Assembly: GCA_021730985.1 (NCBI GenBank)
Contig: JAKFYI010000015.1
Span: 62,001 to 126,000 of the forward strand
From: Hyphomicrobiales bacterium
Lineage (GTDB): Bacteria; Pseudomonadota; Alphaproteobacteria; Rhizobiales; Xanthobacteraceae
DNA: 64,000 bases
Direction of reading: 5' to 3'
Shown: positions 31,680 to 39,331 of the stretch, in pieces
Numbering within the stretch: position 1 is the first letter of the stretch
How the letters are laid out: each line of letters starts with the position of its first letter
The notes under the pieces: model-generated
The model's input: the letters and a program-made list of their open reading frames with translations, nothing else
Database searches by the model: none
What the model was told of the DNA's origin: nothing
Made by a program: the position numbers and the translations under genes

Positions 31680-32677
31680 CAGGCCTTCAGTTTGAGCAGC
31701 GCGTCCGCATTGCCGTGGCACAGCTTCGCCATGTCGGCCGGCGCGAGTGCAACTTCATCGAGGAACTTGCGGCCCTGGGCGTCGCGCGCAAACGGGTAAT
31801 CGACCGAGAACATGATGCGGTCGATGCCGAAGGTCTGCAGCGCGGCGACGAACGGCGGCTGGGTGAAGATGCCGCTGGTGGTGATCCAGACCTGATCGAC
31901 GATGGTCTGGCTCGGCAGCCGCTTCAAGTGACCGATGTCGGCCGCGCCGACATCGTCGATGCGCGCGATCATCACCGGCAGCATCTCGCCCATGTGGCCG
32001 ATGACCATCTTGAGTTTGGGATGCTTGTCGAACGTTCCGGCCATCACCATGCGGAGAATGTGGATCGCCACCTCGGAATGCCAGCCCCAGCCGGCAGTCG
32101 CCAGCACGCGGTCGGCGCCCTCCGGGAGATCGGCGTAATAGGCCTGCCGGATGGTCAGGTCCGGCACGTTCGGATGGATGTAGATCGGCACGTCCAGCTC
32201 GACCGCCGCAGCCAGCAGGCCGTCGTAGCTCGGATGGTCGAGGAAACGGCCCTCGGTGGTGCCGTGGATCATCGCGCCGACCATCTTCAGGTCCTTCACC
32301 GCGCGCTTGAGTTCGTCGCCGCAGGCGTCGGGGCTCGCCATCGGCAATGCGGCAAAGCCGGCAAGGCGCTTCGGATGCTTGGCAACGGCCTCGGCGAGAT
32401 GGTCGTTCACGCCCTTGGCCAGCGCGATGCCATCCGGGCCGGGCGCCAGATCGGGTCCGGCGCCGCTGTTCGAGAGCACCTGAACGGTGATGCCGGCATC
32501 GTCCAGCGACTTGAAGCGCTTCTCCCCGATCTCCGGCAGCAGCTCCATCGGGCTTTGCTTGCCCGGCGCGATCGCCCGCCCCTTGAAGTGGCCTCGCTTC
32601 TGGATCGCCTCCGGTTTGACGTACTTGGACGCCAGGGCGGGGACGCTGAAATGCTCTTCAAGGGCAACGACGCGCAT
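31679..32677 (-). CDS. Amidohydrolase_2 (ACMSD-type) family protein
   Basis: 332 residues from ATG at 32677; the longer in-frame stretch includes a repeat and lacks coding character. The N-terminus M-R-V-V-A-L-E-E-H-F resembles gamma-resorcylate and 2,3-dihydroxybenzoate decarboxylases, with the first metal ligands in E-E-H. Further marks: M-I-H-G-T-T, I-Y-I-H-P-N (metal His), K-M-V-I-G-H-M-G-E (second His) and F-S-V-D-Y-P-F (catalytic Asp). These TIM-barrel metal enzymes decarboxylate or hydrolyse aromatic or ring-fission carboxylates. It fits the aromatic theme of the neighbouring bicupins, but the reaction is not determined. Confidence 0.9.
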   Translation of the reverse strand: MRVVALEEHFSVPALASKYVKPEAIQKRGHFKGRAIAPGKQSPMELLPEIGEKRFKSLDDAGITVQVLSNSGAGPDLAPGPDGIALAKGVNDHLAEAVAKHPKRLAGFAALPMASPDACGDELKRAVKDLKMVGAMIHGTTEGRFLDHPSYDGLLAAAVELDVPIYIHPNVPDLTIRQAYYADLPEGADRVLATAGWGWHSEVAIHILRMVMAGTFDKHPKLKMVIGHMGEMLPVMIARIDDVGAADIGHLKRLPSQTIVDQVWITTSGIFTQPPFVAALQTFGIDRIMFSVDYPFARDAQGRKFLDEVALAPADMAKLCHGNADALLKLKA

Positions 32678-32755
32678 GGACGGTGTTCTCCCGAAATTGT
32701 CGGGGAGTTTGTCGCATTGATTGTTGCGGTTGAGCAAGCGGAAGAACTCGATCGG

Positions 32756-32885
32756 CCTCATGCTGAGGAGCATTGCGAAAGCAATGCGTCTCGAAGCGCG
32801 AGGCCGCCCCATCCTTCGAGACGCGGCCGTTATAGTGGAGCGACTGCCGCGGCGTCTGCGATGGGCCGCTCCTCAGGATGAGGGC
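32756..32885. repeat. Double palindromic repeat, CATCCTTCGAGACGC family
   Basis: Two units stand side by side: 32758-32804, with the hairpin CATTGC-GAAA-GCAATG, and 32808-32885, with outer arms CATCCTTCGAGACGC and GCTCCTCAGGATG. Together they fill most of the gap between the amidohydrolase and the bicupin gene. Confidence 0.78.
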
Positions 32886-32901
32886 GGAGAAATGCCGAGA
32901 C

Positions 32902-34119
32902 CTACTCCTTCGGCAACTCGCCCTTGTAGTTTTTGTCGTAGTACTCGGGCTTCATGCGGTTCTCGACGCCCTCGCGGCGCAGCCGCTCGTCGTATTCCGC
33001 TTTGATGTACGGGTCTTCCATCCAATACGGGATCGCGCTGCCGCCTTCGGGGAGGTCCATCGCGGTGTAGTCGATGTGCTGCTCGCCGGGCGGGCCGGGC
33101 TCGCGGCCCGGATTGTGCGGGCCGAACCACGCGGTCAGCCGCAGCGGCTCCTTCGAGGCACCAAAGTGCTGGTGATTCCAGCGCGCGCCGCCGGGCGCCG
33201 CGGAAACGAGTCCGACCGGCTCATAGTCGACGCGTCTGATCTGGTCCTGGTGGCCGTCCTTCCAAGGATTGACGCCGCACCGTTCCGGCCAAGTGTAGGT
33301 GTAGCCTTTGCCTTTGATGCAGATCAGCACGGCGGCGGACGTGTGCGCGTGCGCCTTGGAGTAGCGGCCATTCTCGTGCTGGCCGATCCAGAGATAGAAC
33401 GTGTTGCCGGTCATGAACGGCTCGACGCGCCGGAAGCCGGGCGAGCGGCGGTTGTCGAGCGGCAGGTCGCAGTTGACGATATCCGGCACGAAGTTGGTGC
33501 GCCGCATCGCAAGCCCGCGCACCGGATCGGGTTCGATGTCGTCCTTGTACTTGTAGAAATCGTCGGCGCCGGAGAAGCGGTCGCGGAACTGGTACGGGCA
33601 ATCGAAGATCGCGCCGACGTTGTTCATCAGGTTCATCAGATTTGGCGCGGTGGTGCCGGCGAGCAGCAGCGCGGGCGCCGAACTGGCGTTGACGATGCGG
33701 TGCATCGCGTTCACGGGAATCGAGAACAGCGAGCCTTTCTGCCATTCGAACACATGACGCTTGGAATCGTTGTCGAGCCATACCTCGGTGGTGCCGCGGC
33801 CTTCAACCACGAAATAGATTTCCTCGTAGAGATGCTTTTCCGGGTTGAGCGCGCCCGCGCCCGGCACCTCGATGACATAGCAGCCCCATTTGCCTTCGGT
33901 GCCGTGCAACTGGATGTAGCTGCCGCGCCCGCCCGTTCTTTTCCAGGGCGCAAGGGGAAGATTCTGCACCTTGCTGACGCCGATGTCGCGGAACACCGGG
34001 ATGCCTTCCGATTCCATGAAGCTGTCGTAGGGCGTCTTCGGACGTCCGAACTTGCCGAAGCCCGCGCGCTTGCCGCCGGTCGGCTCGTGCCAATGCGTCT
34101 CGCCGGGGACGTCATGCAT
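32902..34119 (-). CDS. Bicupin protein
   Basis: 405 residues with two cupin domains. Domain 1 (about residues 55-150): K-H-L-Y-E-E-I-Y-F-V-V-E-G-R-G and I-P-V-N-A-M-H-R. Domain 2 (about 235-330): K-A-H-A-H-T-S-A-A-V-L-I-C-I-K-G-K-G and W-N-H-Q-H-F. Two-domain cupins include gentisate and 1-hydroxy-2-naphthoate dioxygenases, which are Fe(II) ring-cleavage enzymes, as well as isomerases. It overlaps the upstream bicupin gene by 8 bp, so the pair is co-translated and could form a hetero-oligomer. The two paralogues are clearly related in domain order but diverged. The substrate is unknown. Confidence 0.87.
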   Translation of the reverse strand: MHDVPGETHWHEPTGGKRAGFGKFGRPKTPYDSFMESEGIPVFRDIGVSKVQNLPLAPWKRTGGRGSYIQLHGTEGKWGCYVIEVPGAGALNPEKHLYEEIYFVVEGRGTTEVWLDNDSKRHVFEWQKGSLFSIPVNAMHRIVNASSAPALLLAGTTAPNLMNLMNNVGAIFDCPYQFRDRFSGADDFYKYKDDIEPDPVRGLAMRRTNFVPDIVNCDLPLDNRRSPGFRRVEPFMTGNTFYLWIGQHENGRYSKAHAHTSAAVLICIKGKGYTYTWPERCGVNPWKDGHQDQIRRVDYEPVGLVSAAPGGARWNHQHFGASKEPLRLTAWFGPHNPGREPGPPGEQHIDYTAMDLPEGGSAIPYWMEDPYIKAEYDERLRREGVENRMKPEYYDKNYKGELPKE

Positions 34120-35251
34120 GCTCTTTCTCCTCGGCGGCGGTGTTGGCCGATGCGTCGGCCACCTCCGCAGCGTAGGCCCTGTCCATCTGCGATGTCAGGC
34201 CTTGCTTGGCGAGCTCCTGCACGAACTGCTCACGGGTCTGCGGGTTCTCGTCGCGGTAGTCGATCTGGTCGCCGCCCTGCCGCTTGCTGATCCACGCCTT
34301 CGGCACGCCCTGCGCGTTGCGGATCGCGACGCCCTCGTGCTTGAAGGCGAGATAGCGCGCCGGCGTGGTGCCGGTGTTGAAGTGCTGATGCAGCCACATG
34401 TTCGGCGGCACGATCATGGTGCCGACCTCCCACTTGTAGTAGCGCGGCTCGTCGCCCTCCGGCCACATCAGCGAATAGCCTTCGCCGGAGAGAATGATGA
34501 CGTGGGCGCCGGGCCCATGCGCGTGCGCCTTCTTATAGGTGCCGATCGGGAACTGGGAGATGTGGCTGTTGAGCGACGACTTGGCGAAGTTGAAGCGGAT
34601 GTGGCCGCCGCCGGCGCCGCGCTCCTTCGCCGCGATCAGCGGCAGGTTCACCGCATCGGGCACGAAGTTGGTCGCGAGCAGGAAGCCCTTGGTCTCGTCC
34701 TTGGCGCTGAAGTAATCCGGCTCGCCGTTGAAACGGCCTTTGAAGTCGTAGCTGGTGCCGAAGATGAAATCCAAATCCTCGTAGAGATTGATGACAATGG
34801 GAGCATTGGTCACTGACACGAAGCGCGCCGGATCGCGGCCCGAGCCGTTGAAGTGCTGGTGCCAGCAGTTGAGCGGGATGGCGAACAGCGCGCCGGCCTT
34901 CCACTCGAACGTCATGCGCTGGCCGGCGTCGTTCCACACCGTGGTGGAGCCGCGGCCCGACAGGATCATCACGGTCTCTTCGAACAACTGCCGCTGCGGG
35001 TTGAGCGTCTTGCCCGGCGGGATCTCGCAGACGTAGCAGTCGTTCGAGGTGCGCGACGCCTCGTGGTTCATGAACACGCCCGCGCCGCCGCGCCGCGCCC
35101 ACGGCTTAAGCTCGACGGTGTGCAGGTTCTGCACGTAGGTCGATGAGATGATGTCGAGGCCTTCGCTCTTCACCCAGCGCGTGTAGGGCGTCTCTTTCTC
35201 GGCCGCGAATTTCTTTGCGAACTCGTCGGACACGATGGCTTGCTTGGCCAT
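34112..35251 (-). CDS. Bicupin protein
   Basis: 379 residues, paralogous to the next gene. Domain 1: R-Q-L-F-E-E-T-V-M-I-L-S-G-R-G with L-N-C-W-H-Q-H-F; domain 2: K-A-H-A-H-G-P-G-A-H-V-I-I-L-S-G-E-G with P-P-N-M-W-L-H-Q-H-F. Each domain has a histidine set able to hold iron or manganese. The N-terminus F-A-A-E-K-E-T-P-Y-T-R-W resembles the substrate-binding arm of gentisate-type dioxygenases. Eight bases at its 3' end overlap the following gene. It leads the operon that continues through bicupin 2 and, after a repeat, possibly the amidohydrolase and LprI-like genes. Confidence 0.87.
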   Translation of the reverse strand: MAKQAIVSDEFAKKFAAEKETPYTRWVKSEGLDIISSTYVQNLHTVELKPWARRGGAGVFMNHEASRTSNDCYVCEIPPGKTLNPQRQLFEETVMILSGRGSTTVWNDAGQRMTFEWKAGALFAIPLNCWHQHFNGSGRDPARFVSVTNAPIVINLYEDLDFIFGTSYDFKGRFNGEPDYFSAKDETKGFLLATNFVPDAVNLPLIAAKERGAGGGHIRFNFAKSSLNSHISQFPIGTYKKAHAHGPGAHVIILSGEGYSLMWPEGDEPRYYKWEVGTMIVPPNMWLHQHFNTGTTPARYLAFKHEGVAIRNAQGVPKAWISKRQGGDQIDYRDENPQTREQFVQELAKQGLTSQMDRAYAAEVADASANTAAEEKEHA

Positions 35252-35362
35252 GCGGCTCTCCTCACCCGGCGGCGCTGTCCCGCGCCGACAGCACCGCTAT
35301 CGCTCTTTTCAACCGTAAAATCCAGGCGCTGCAAAATGCAGGTGCCCGCCGGACGGCGGGGG

Positions 35363-35875
35363 TCATTCGGCGCCGTGGCTGCGGAACGGGGACGGGGAGG
35401 TCGGCATGCGCACCGACAGGCCGAAATACGACGAATCCTGGCGCTGAATATTTTCGTAGCCCGGAACGCGGCGGCCGTCCGAGAGGTCATACGCCTTCAT
35501 CGAGGTTTCGCTTTCGTAGCCCAGCGTGCCACCCGGGATCGAAAGCCGCCCCAGCGCGGTCGGCTGCTCGCGCGGGATCGGGCGCTCGTTCAAACGCGCC
35601 GACCCGGCCGCAGTCCGGTCGTCGGTGGCTGACGAAGGGCGGCGCGCAGCCGCGGCAGGTTTGGTTTCAGGCTTGGCCGGCTTCTTGGCGGCGGGCGCCG
35701 CCGGGGTGGAGGGTTTGGCTGGCGCCGCTTCACGCGCGCCGCCTTGTCCGGTGGTCTGCACCCCGTTCGGATCGAACATCAGGCGGTTGCCCGAGTTTCC
35801 GCCTTGCTGGGCCTGCGCCATGACAGGCGCGGCAACCAGCAACCCGAGCGCGATCCATCCCTTACGGCCACGCAT
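35363..35875 (-). CDS. Exported Ala/Pro/Lys-rich protein of unknown function
   Basis: 170 residues from ATG at 35875, preceded by GGAAGGGA; an in-frame ATG at 35914 is less well placed. Signal peptide MRGRKGWIALGLLVAAPVMA to QAQ/Q. The mature part has a low-complexity linker of Ala, Pro and Lys (about residues 50-95) and then a more ordered C-terminus (L-G-R-L-S-I-P-G-G-T-L-G-Y-E-S-E and S-S-Y-F-G-L-S-V-R-M-P). No family is recognised. The linker could span the periplasm or cell wall. The flank up to 36132 holds no gene; a TATAAT at 36006-36011 lacks a good -35. Confidence 0.75.
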   Translation of the reverse strand: MRGRKGWIALGLLVAAPVMAQAQQGGNSGNRLMFDPNGVQTTGQGGAREAAPAKPSTPAAPAAKKPAKPETKPAAAARRPSSATDDRTAAGSARLNERPIPREQPTALGRLSIPGGTLGYESETSMKAYDLSDGRRVPGYENIQRQDSSYFGLSVRMPTSPSPFRSHGAE

Positions 35876-36132
35876 GCGAATCCCTTCCACGTCCAATTCC
35901 TTCTCGCCGCCCACCTTTGGCCCGTTGAGTTTGGGCCAGCGGGCGTCTGGAACCGGCTCCCTTGATGGCCCGCAGGCCGCAACGAATCGTCGCCGGTGTG
36001 CCGCTTATAATATCAGCATTGAGGCGGCTTTTGGCCGCCTCGGCGGGCGCGGGCGCCGCGTGACATGCCCTTGCCCATCGTGCCAAACTCTCCGGTGGGA
36101 CGGCAAAAAACAAGAACGGTGAGGGAGGATCG

Positions 36133-37098
36133 ATGATATTGGCTCGCGTTTCCTGTGCATTGGTTCTGGCGGGAACTTTGGCCGGGCCGGTCGCCGGCCA
36201 GACCTACCCGTCGCGCACTATCACCGCGATCATCCCGTTTGCCGCCGGCAATGCCAACGACATCACCGCGCGCATCGTATTCGAACAGCTTTCGAAGCAG
36301 CTCGGCCAGCCCATCGTGATCGAAAGCCGGCCCGGTGCGGGCAGCACGATCGGCGTCGGCCAGGCGGCCCGCGCCACGCCGGACGGCTACACCATCCTGT
36401 TCCATTCGGCGACGTTCAGCGCGTCCTACGTGACGCACAAGACGTTGCCCTACGACACCCTCAACGATTTCACGCCGGTGAGCGCGGTCGGCATCTCGCC
36501 GAGCGTGCTCGTCGCGGCCCCCGCCAAGGGCTACAAGTCGGCCGCCGACGTGATCGCGGCCGCAAAGGCCAAGCCGGGCGCGCTGAATTTCGCGTCTGCG
36601 GGCATCGGCGCCGCCTCGCACCTCGCGGCGGAGAAATTCAACATCGCCGCCGGCATCAAGGCGCAGCATATCCCGTTCAAGGGCCCGGTCGAGGCGCTGA
36701 CCGAGGTGATGGCCGGCCGCATCGATTACTACTTCCTGCCGATTGCCGCGGCGATGGCCAACATCAAGGGCGGCACCGTGGTGCCTCTGGCGGTGAGCTC
36801 GAACAAGCGCGCGCCGCAGCTTCCGGATATTCCGACCACCGCCGAGATCGGTCTGCCGGCCGCGGCCTATGCGTTCTGGAACGGCGTGTTCGTCCCGGCC
36901 AAGACGCCGCGCGACATCGTCGATCGGCTGCATCAAGAAACACTCAAGGCAATTGCCGACCCGGGCGTGCGGGAAAAGCTGGCAAAGCTCGGCATCGAGC
37001 CGCTGCCGATGTCGCAGCCGGAGTTCGAGAAATACTTCAAGGCCGACGTGACGGACACCGACAAGCTGGCGAAGGCTGCGGGCATCGAGAAGCAGTAG
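36133..37098 (+). CDS. TTT (Bug/TctC) receptor
   Basis: 321 residues. Signal peptide MILARVSCALVLAGTLAGP to VAGQ/T. Bug blocks: Y-P-S-R-T-I-T-A-I-I-P-F-A-A-G-N-A-N-D-I, E-S-R-P-G-A-G-S, T-P-D-G-Y-T-I-L, H-I-P-F-K-G-P-V-E-A and a late F-V-P-A-K-T-P in place of the common A-P-A-G-T-P. GGAGG precedes the ATG. It is the first of a plus-strand series that includes two more receptors, a CocE/NonD hydrolase and the TctBA pair. It is closest to the next gene (shared A-K-T-P/V-K-T-P and I-V-D-R-L-H-Q-E). Confidence 0.93.
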   Translation: MILARVSCALVLAGTLAGPVAGQTYPSRTITAIIPFAAGNANDITARIVFEQLSKQLGQPIVIESRPGAGSTIGVGQAARATPDGYTILFHSATFSASYVTHKTLPYDTLNDFTPVSAVGISPSVLVAAPAKGYKSAADVIAAAKAKPGALNFASAGIGAASHLAAEKFNIAAGIKAQHIPFKGPVEALTEVMAGRIDYYFLPIAAAMANIKGGTVVPLAVSSNKRAPQLPDIPTTAEIGLPAAAYAFWNGVFVPAKTPRDIVDRLHQETLKAIADPGVREKLAKLGIEPLPMSQPEFEKYFKADVTDTDKLAKAAGIEKQ

Positions 37099-37251
37099 GC
37101 TGGCCGCAAGTCTAGGAGGTCGTCATGTCCGGCCAAAATCGGCGTAGCGCGTGATGCGATGACATGGATGTCGCTCGATCGGCGTGACCCGAAACTCTCC
37201 GCTGCAGGGAGAGGGCCGGCCGGCGTCGAACGAAGCGCGGGCGCGCGTGGG

Positions 37252-38214
37252 ATGCGCGGTGCGGCGCTGGCTTTGCTGCTTGTTGCGGCTGTTGCGAGCG
37301 GCAGCGCGTGGGCTGAGCCGGTCCAGAACTGGCCGAACCGGCCGATCCGCGCGATCGTTCCCGTCGCACCCGGCACCGGGGCCGACGTGGTGTTTCGCCT
37401 AGTGTTCAACCAACTCTCGATCCAGCTTGGCCAGCAGATCGTGGTGGAGAACCGGGGCGGCGCCGGCGGCACGATCGGCGCTTCGGCGGTCGCCAAGGCC
37501 GACCCCGACGGCTACACGATCCTTGCCAATTCGGCCGGGCACACCATCGCTCCCGCGATCTACCCCAACATGAACTATGACGTGACGCGCGACTTCGCGG
37601 CGGTCGCATCGCTCGGACGCACGCCGACCGCGCTGGTGATGGCGCCGTCGAAAGGCATCAAGACGATTCAGCAATTCGTCAGCGCGGCCAAGGCCGGAAA
37701 TTTCACGTATGCGTCGTCCGGCGTCGGATCGACCACGCATCTCACCGCCGAGCGGTTTCGTCTAAGCGCGGGCTTCGAAGCGGTCCACGTTCCGTTTCGC
37801 GGCGGCGGCTTCCGGCCCGAGGTGGCGTCAGGACGCGTCGATTTCGCGTTCTCGCCGATTGCCGTCGCGGTGCCGGATATTCGCGACGGCCGCCTGGTCG
37901 CGCTCGCGGTCAGCAGCCAGACGCGCGTCTCGACGCTGCCGGACGTGCCGACCACACTGGAGGCGGGCTTCCCCAATTCCGACTACGCGCTCTGGCTCGG
38001 CATGTTCGTGCCGGTGAAAACGCCGCGCGCGATCGTCGATCGTCTGCACCAGGAAAGCGTCAAGGCGCTGCAGAGTCCGGCGCTGCGCGAGAAACTCCTG
38101 TCGCTCGACGTGGAGCCGATGGCGATGACACCTGCGGAATTCGACACATTCATCCGCGACGAGGTTGTGGCGCAAGGCGCACTCGCCAAAGCGGTGGGCC
38201 TCAAGCCGAATTGA
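37252..38214 (+). CDS. TTT (Bug/TctC) receptor
   Basis: 320 residues from ATG at 37252, which begins a normal signal peptide (M-R-G-A-A-L-A-L-L-L-V-A-A-V-A to A-W-A/E); the frame is open to 37159 but that start would put 31 hydrophilic residues before it. No strong ribosome site is seen. Bug blocks: W-P-N-R-P-I-R-A-I-V-P-V-A-P-G-T-G-A-D, E-N-R-G-G-A-G-G, D-P-D-G-Y-T-I-L and V-P-F-R-G-G-G-F-R-P. It follows the related receptor at 36133 and precedes the one at 38255 by 40 bp. Confidence 0.9.
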   Translation: MRGAALALLLVAAVASGSAWAEPVQNWPNRPIRAIVPVAPGTGADVVFRLVFNQLSIQLGQQIVVENRGGAGGTIGASAVAKADPDGYTILANSAGHTIAPAIYPNMNYDVTRDFAAVASLGRTPTALVMAPSKGIKTIQQFVSAAKAGNFTYASSGVGSTTHLTAERFRLSAGFEAVHVPFRGGGFRPEVASGRVDFAFSPIAVAVPDIRDGRLVALAVSSQTRVSTLPDVPTTLEAGFPNSDYALWLGMFVPVKTPRAIVDRLHQESVKALQSPALREKLLSLDVEPMAMTPAEFDTFIRDEVVAQGALAKAVGLKPN

Positions 38215-38254
38215 AACGAAACGGAACGATCAAAAACGAAATGGGAGAAAGAAC

Positions 38255-39241
38255 ATGAAGCGACTAATGTTGGTATGGCTGTCGGCCCTGCCTCTGGTGT
38301 TCGGCGGTGTTGCCGCCGCGCAGGACAAGTATCCGTCGAAGCCGGTGAAGATCGTGGTGCCCTATGCGCCGGGCGGTGCGACCGACATCACCGCGCGCAT
38401 CTTCGGCGAGCACATGAAGAACAGTCTCGGCCAGCCGTTCGTGGTCGAGAACAAGCCGGGTGCGTTCGGCATTCTCGGCATCGAGGAAATGGCGCGCGCC
38501 AAGCCGGACGGCTACACGCTGTTCATCGGTAACGTCTCGACCAATGCCATCACGCCGATCCTGTTTCAGAAGAAGTTCAACATCAACTTCGAACGCGATG
38601 TGGTCTCGGTGACGCGGATGGCGATCTATCCGTCGTTCATCATCACCACCACGACGGGTTTCGACGTGAAGAACGTCAAGGAACTGCAGGAGCAGGCCAA
38701 GAAGAATCCGGGCAAGGTGCGCTACACCAGCGCGGGCGTCGGCAGCTTCCCGCATTTCGACATGGAGGTGTTCTCGCGGCGCATGGGAACGGACATGGTC
38801 CACATCCCGAACAAGACCGGCGCCGCCGGCATGATCAACGACCTCGTGGTCGGCGACGCGCAGGTCGCCGTGCTCAATTCCGCGAGTTCGGCGGCGATGA
38901 TCAAGGCCGGCAAGCTGCGGCCGATCGCCGTGATCGCCGAGCAGCGGTTGAAGGAGTATCCGGACGTTCCGACGCTCGCCGAGGCGGGCTTCCCCAACGT
39001 CGGCACGCTGCACTGGCAGAGCATGTTCGCTCCGGCCCAGACGCCGAAGCCGGTGCTGGAGACGATCTTCAAGGCGGTGCAGGACGCAGCCAAGGTCCCG
39101 GCGCTGCAGGAGGCGTTCGCCAAGCAACTGGTGAGCGTGCGGCCGAGCGACTCGCTCGCCGACGCTGCGTCCTGGCACAAGAACGAGCTGAACACTTGGC
39201 GCAAGACCACGAGCGAAGTGAAGATCGATCTGACGGACTGA
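38255..39241 (+). CDS. TTT (Bug/TctC) receptor
   Basis: 328 residues from ATG at 38255 with GGGAG upstream. Signal peptide MKRLMLVWLSALPLVFGG to AAAQ/D. Bug blocks: Y-P-S-K-P-V-K-I-V-V-P-Y-A-P-G-G-A-T-D-I, E-N-K-P-G-A-F-G, K-P-D-G-Y-T-L-F and M-F-A-P-A-Q-T-P. It lies 40 bp after the receptor at 37252 and 90 bp before the CocE/NonD hydrolase, with a palindromic repeat in the latter gap. Co-occurrence with the hydrolase suggests an ester or amide ligand, or its cleavage product, which is inference. Confidence 0.94.
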   Translation: MKRLMLVWLSALPLVFGGVAAAQDKYPSKPVKIVVPYAPGGATDITARIFGEHMKNSLGQPFVVENKPGAFGILGIEEMARAKPDGYTLFIGNVSTNAITPILFQKKFNINFERDVVSVTRMAIYPSFIITTTTGFDVKNVKELQEQAKKNPGKVRYTSAGVGSFPHFDMEVFSRRMGTDMVHIPNKTGAAGMINDLVVGDAQVAVLNSASSAAMIKAGKLRPIAVIAEQRLKEYPDVPTLAEAGFPNVGTLHWQSMFAPAQTPKPVLETIFKAVQDAAKVPALQEAFAKQLVSVRPSDSLADAASWHKNELNTWRKTTSEVKIDLTD

Positions 39242-39258
39242 GTTGAAGCCTCTCTCCG

Positions 39259-39304
39259 CCCTCATCCTGAGGAGCCGCGAGAGCGGCGTCTCGAAGGATG
39301 GGGG
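39259..39304. repeat. Palindromic repeat, CATCCTTCGAGACGC family (inverted)
   Basis: CCCTCATCCTGAGGAGC-CGC-GAGA-GCG-GCGTCTCGAAGGATGGGG forms a hairpin; it is the inverse orientation of the 22017-22062 copy. It separates the receptor at 38255 from the hydrolase gene. Confidence 0.82.
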
Positions 39305-39331
39305 CAGCCTTGCTTGTGAAAGCTCCTTCGT

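Noticed and set aside
36006-36011. TATAAT as a promoter for the receptor at 36133
   Set aside because: No acceptable -35 box at 16-18 bp upstream, and it is about 120 bp from the start codon.
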